Assembly: GCF_019334305.1 (NCBI RefSeq)
Contig: NZ_JAHWGH010000018.1
Span: 134,009-198,008 of the forward strand
Source of the DNA: Rossellomorea orangium
GTDB taxonomy: Bacteria; Bacillota; Bacilli; Bacillales; Bacillaceae_B
Length of the DNA stretch: 64,000 nt
Direction of reading: 5' to 3'
A program made the translations under genes and the position numbers. This document shows positions 62,141 through 64,000 of the stretch, in pieces. The notes beneath the pieces were generated by a model that was not told the DNA's origin, made no database searches, and worked only from the letters and a program-made list of their open reading frames with translations. Within the stretch, counting starts at the first letter, position 1; every line of letters starts with the position of its first letter.

Positions 62141-62389
62141 ATGTTAAACAAAACTGATTGAATAAGCCAGATTTTTATATTGACACAAACTGAAACATTC
62201 ATATATAAATTGATTCAAACTTTTAAGGTTACGCTACTTCCTTTAAATGAATATTACGAACGTGAACAATTATCCTATCATTGCAATGATATTAATTATA
62301 AATATAAAGGCCATGTAAACGCTGGGAAGTTTACATGGCTTCTTTCATGGACAAATACCATTCATCCTGATACTGACATATACATATGA
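62141..62389 (+). pseudogene. Small ORF interrupted by an in-frame TGA (doubtful)
   Basis: ATG 62141 directly follows AAAGGAGGA, reads six codons and stops at TGA 62159; the same frame is then open for 76 codons to 62389. With the sigma-K-like promoter in front, it may be a decayed small sporulation gene. The spacing of the binding site to ATG is too short and I recognise nothing in the product, so a chance frame is quite possible. Confidence 0.25.
62309..62340. terminator. Hairpin upstream of coiled-coil gene 3
   Basis: Stem GGCCATGTAAAC / GTTTACATGGCT (one end mismatch) with a weak T tail (TCTTTC). Possible terminator or leader structure. Confidence 0.45.
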
Positions 62390-62419
62390 ATAGCAAACTG
62401 CCGAAAGGAGTATATAAGC

Positions 62420-63421
62420 ATGAGACAACTTTCACCCTTACAGCTTCAGCAGCAAATCATCCATTATAAATCGGAAATGGAAAAGTACAAACGAAAATGT
62501 GAATCATTAGAAAACGAATACCTTTCAAAGAAGTACTTCTCCCTCCAAAAAGAAAATGAACATTTACGCAGTCAGATCGAAACCTATCTTCATCAGATTG
62601 AAACTAAAGATTCTGAAACACAACTCGAATCCTCAAAATACCAAGCGCTTCTTAAAGGACAGGAAATGGAAATAAAAAAGCTTCGTAACGTTCAGAATCA
62701 GGTTAAAGAGCAACTTCGCAAACTTCTTCAATCTCATATAGCGAATTCAAAGGTACAAATAGAACAACTTTTTGAATTAAAAGAATCCCTTGAACAGGAA
62801 ATCATTTCAATTCAAAATGATAACAGTTTCCTATTAAAAGAGAATGATTCTCTATTCAAAACGAATCACGAGTTGGCGATACGCTTATATAAAAGAGAAG
62901 TCGAATTATGGGAGCTTGAAACCCTATTGAAAGGTAGGAATGAAGAAGCTGCATCTCGGAATCAGCATATCGAGATTGCCTTTGCCCAAGATGAAAAAGC
63001 TCGTATCATGAATGACAATGAATATTTAAAAAAACGCATTTATTTAAATGAGATAGAATTATTTGAAGCAGATAGTCTTCTCTCAGAATCCCAGATTTAT
63101 TACGAGAATGTTATTGAACTTCAAAAGGATCAACTTGACCATGCATTCATGGTTCAACAAAATAAGGATGCATCTATTCAACAATTCCAGGAGAAACTTA
63201 GAAGGCTTCAGGGGGAAAACAACTTGTATACTCAAACACTGAAACAGTTCAGATTGAGCATTAAAGAAATGAAGGAAGCGGGCTTAGCTGTCGATGAAGG
63301 AGAATCCAAAACATCCAAAGATACTTTGAAAAGATATGAAAATACCATCCATCATCTTCAATTCACCAATGCGGTTCTGATTGATGAAATCAATAAACTA
63401 AAAAACAAACCGGGCTCCTGA
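62420..63421 (+). CDS. Long coiled-coil protein 3
   Basis: A 333-residue, almost wholly helical protein rich in Glu, Gln, Lys and Leu, with heptad repeats over most of its length (KSEMEKYKRKCESLENEYLS, LKESLEQEIISIQNDN, FQEKLRRLQGENN). One Cys near residue 27. No signal or membrane segment. ATG 62420 follows AAAGGAG, 10 nt. The layout resembles the coiled-coil proteins encoded at 44788 and 59456, but I cannot show homology beyond heptad composition. The C-terminal coding end overlaps the terminator shared with korB. Probable structural or scaffold role in the spore; function unknown. Confidence 0.75.
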   Translation: MRQLSPLQLQQQIIHYKSEMEKYKRKCESLENEYLSKKYFSLQKENEHLRSQIETYLHQIETKDSETQLESSKYQALLKGQEMEIKKLRNVQNQVKEQLRKLLQSHIANSKVQIEQLFELKESLEQEIISIQNDNSFLLKENDSLFKTNHELAIRLYKREVELWELETLLKGRNEEAASRNQHIEIAFAQDEKARIMNDNEYLKKRIYLNEIELFEADSLLSESQIYYENVIELQKDQLDHAFMVQQNKDASIQQFQEKLRRLQGENNLYTQTLKQFRLSIKEMKEAGLAVDEGESKTSKDTLKRYENTIHHLQFTNAVLIDEINKLKNKPGS

Positions 63422-63434
63422 AGAAGCCCGGTTT
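63407..63434. terminator. Bidirectional terminator, coiled-coil gene 3 / korB
   Basis: Stem AAACCGGGCT / AGCCCGGTTT overlapping the plus-strand stop codon, with a T-rich tail on the minus strand for korB. Confidence 0.82.
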
Positions 63435-63440
63435 CTACCA

Positions 63441-64000
63441 TTACATAAATTCTTTTACTAATTCTTCAAACTTACGTTGATCTAACGTTAAATCATGAGT
63501 GCTTAGGGGTTCATCCGAGTAACCCGCCACAAGGTCCTGGTAAGACGGCTGTTGTTTGTTTTGATAAATCAAGCCAGTTACAAGTCCGTCCTTTTCCATT
63601 AGCGTATTCATTGCCTGTTCACGATTTGACGGGTCATAGCCTTCTACCTCAGCAAGTTTTGTAAGATTCTCTTTAAACCAATCGTACGTATTGATTTTAT
63701 TATACGTTACACAAGGACTGAACACATTGATCAGCGAGAAACCTTTATGATTAAGTCCCGCTTCAATTAACGCTGTCAGTTCTTTTAAGTCAGATGAGAA
63801 ACTTTGTGCTACAAATGTTGCACCTGCTGTCAATGCCATTTCCATTGGAGCAAGGGCCGGCTCGATCGATCCTTCTGGCGTAGACTTCGTTTTGAAACCG
63901 GAGGATGAACGTGGAGACGTCTGCCCCTTAGTCAATCCATAGATCTGATTGTCCATGACGATGTACGTCACATCGACATTACGGCGGATCGCATGGATTG
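63441..64000 (-). CDS. korB: 2-oxoacid:ferredoxin oxidoreductase beta subunit, C-terminal part (cut by window edge)
   Basis: Last 185 residues of the TPP-binding beta subunit that oxidatively decarboxylates 2-oxoglutarate or another 2-oxoacid to its CoA ester, reducing ferredoxin. The frame is open to the window edge, so the N-terminal ~100 residues (4Fe-4S and start of the TPP domain) are outside. Visible are RRNVDVTYIVMDNQIYGLTKGQTSPRSS, the metal/TPP segment, FSLINVFSPCVTYNK with the conserved Cys, and the C-terminal QQPSYQDLVAGYSDEP. In many Bacillus genomes korAB is close to miaB; here ~26 kb of island separates them. Confidence 0.93.
   Translation of the reverse strand, partial: IHAIRRNVDVTYIVMDNQIYGLTKGQTSPRSSSGFKTKSTPEGSIEPALAPMEMALTAGATFVAQSFSSDLKELTALIEAGLNHKGFSLINVFSPCVTYNKINTYDWFKENLTKLAEVEGYDPSNREQAMNTLMEKDGLVTGLIYQNKQQPSYQDLVAGYSDEPLSTHDLTLDQRKFEELVKEFM

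Noticed and set aside
1-64000. CRISPR arrays, tRNA or rRNA genes, prophage or conjugative genes
   Set aside because: Looked for and none seen; no regularly spaced repeats, no tRNA-like cloverleaf with CCA context noticed, and no integrase, terminase or relaxase.

Overview
The window is chromosomal DNA from a spore-forming member of the Bacillaceae (Bacillus/Rossellomorea-like; the genus is a guess). The evidence is spoVK, hfq, cotE, ricA (ymcA), CotY/CotZ-type coat protein, strong AGGAGG ribosome binding sites, frequent TTG/GTG starts and a moderately AT-rich composition. No rRNA, tRNA, CRISPR array or transposase was found.

Layout. 1-13.6 kb is mostly conserved housekeeping backbone, nearly all on the minus strand: hflX (cut by the window edge), spoVK, hfq, miaA, mutL and mutS, with accessory genes between them (TRIC-type channel, penicillin acylase family protein, a methyltransferase, a DUF4385 protein). 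13.8-16.4 kb holds a DedA protein, a secreted protein and a VanW protein. 16.5-28.4 kb is a complete reductive pyrimidine-degradation region: PreT/PreA dihydropyrimidine dehydrogenase, dihydropyrimidinase, N-carbamoyl-beta-alanine amidohydrolase, NCS1 permease, two small orphan proteins, a PucR regulator, an omega-amino acid aminotransferase and a CoA-acylating (methyl)malonate-semialdehyde dehydrogenase. It can take uracil or thymine to acetyl-CoA or propionyl-CoA. A near-perfect cre site lies upstream. 28.7-34.4 kb carries CstA, an ankyrin protein, topoisomerase III and a YeiH-type transporter. 34.5-37.6 kb returns to backbone (cotE, ricA, miaB) and contains a small basic ORF with an intrinsic terminator inside its reading frame, a layout known from the ribosome-rescue factor BrfA.

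37.8-63.4 kb, between miaB and korB, is an accessory island that looks devoted to the spore surface. It encodes a CotY/CotZ protein; a chromosomal ParM/StbA-type actin with a small partner; four proteins sharing a CsxC/SPOCS-like domain; a Thr/Pro- and Cys-containing probable surface protein; three long coiled-coil proteins; a JAMM metallopeptidase; four glycosyltransferases (one CgeB-like); and galE. Within it is a full sulfate-activation and transfer set: ATP sulfurylase, SLC13 permease, APS kinase, PAP phosphatase (CysQ) and a PAPS-dependent sulfotransferase, with no sulfate-reduction genes. At least nine CATANNNTA (sigma-K type -10) elements sit before genes here, several with an AC at the right -35 distance.

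Main inference: this strain makes a sulfated glycan or glycoprotein on the spore surface, built late in the mother cell. I know of no described system of this kind; this is a hypothesis from gene content. A dispersed ~315-bp repeat with inverted ends occurs twice, each time against 3' ends of genes.
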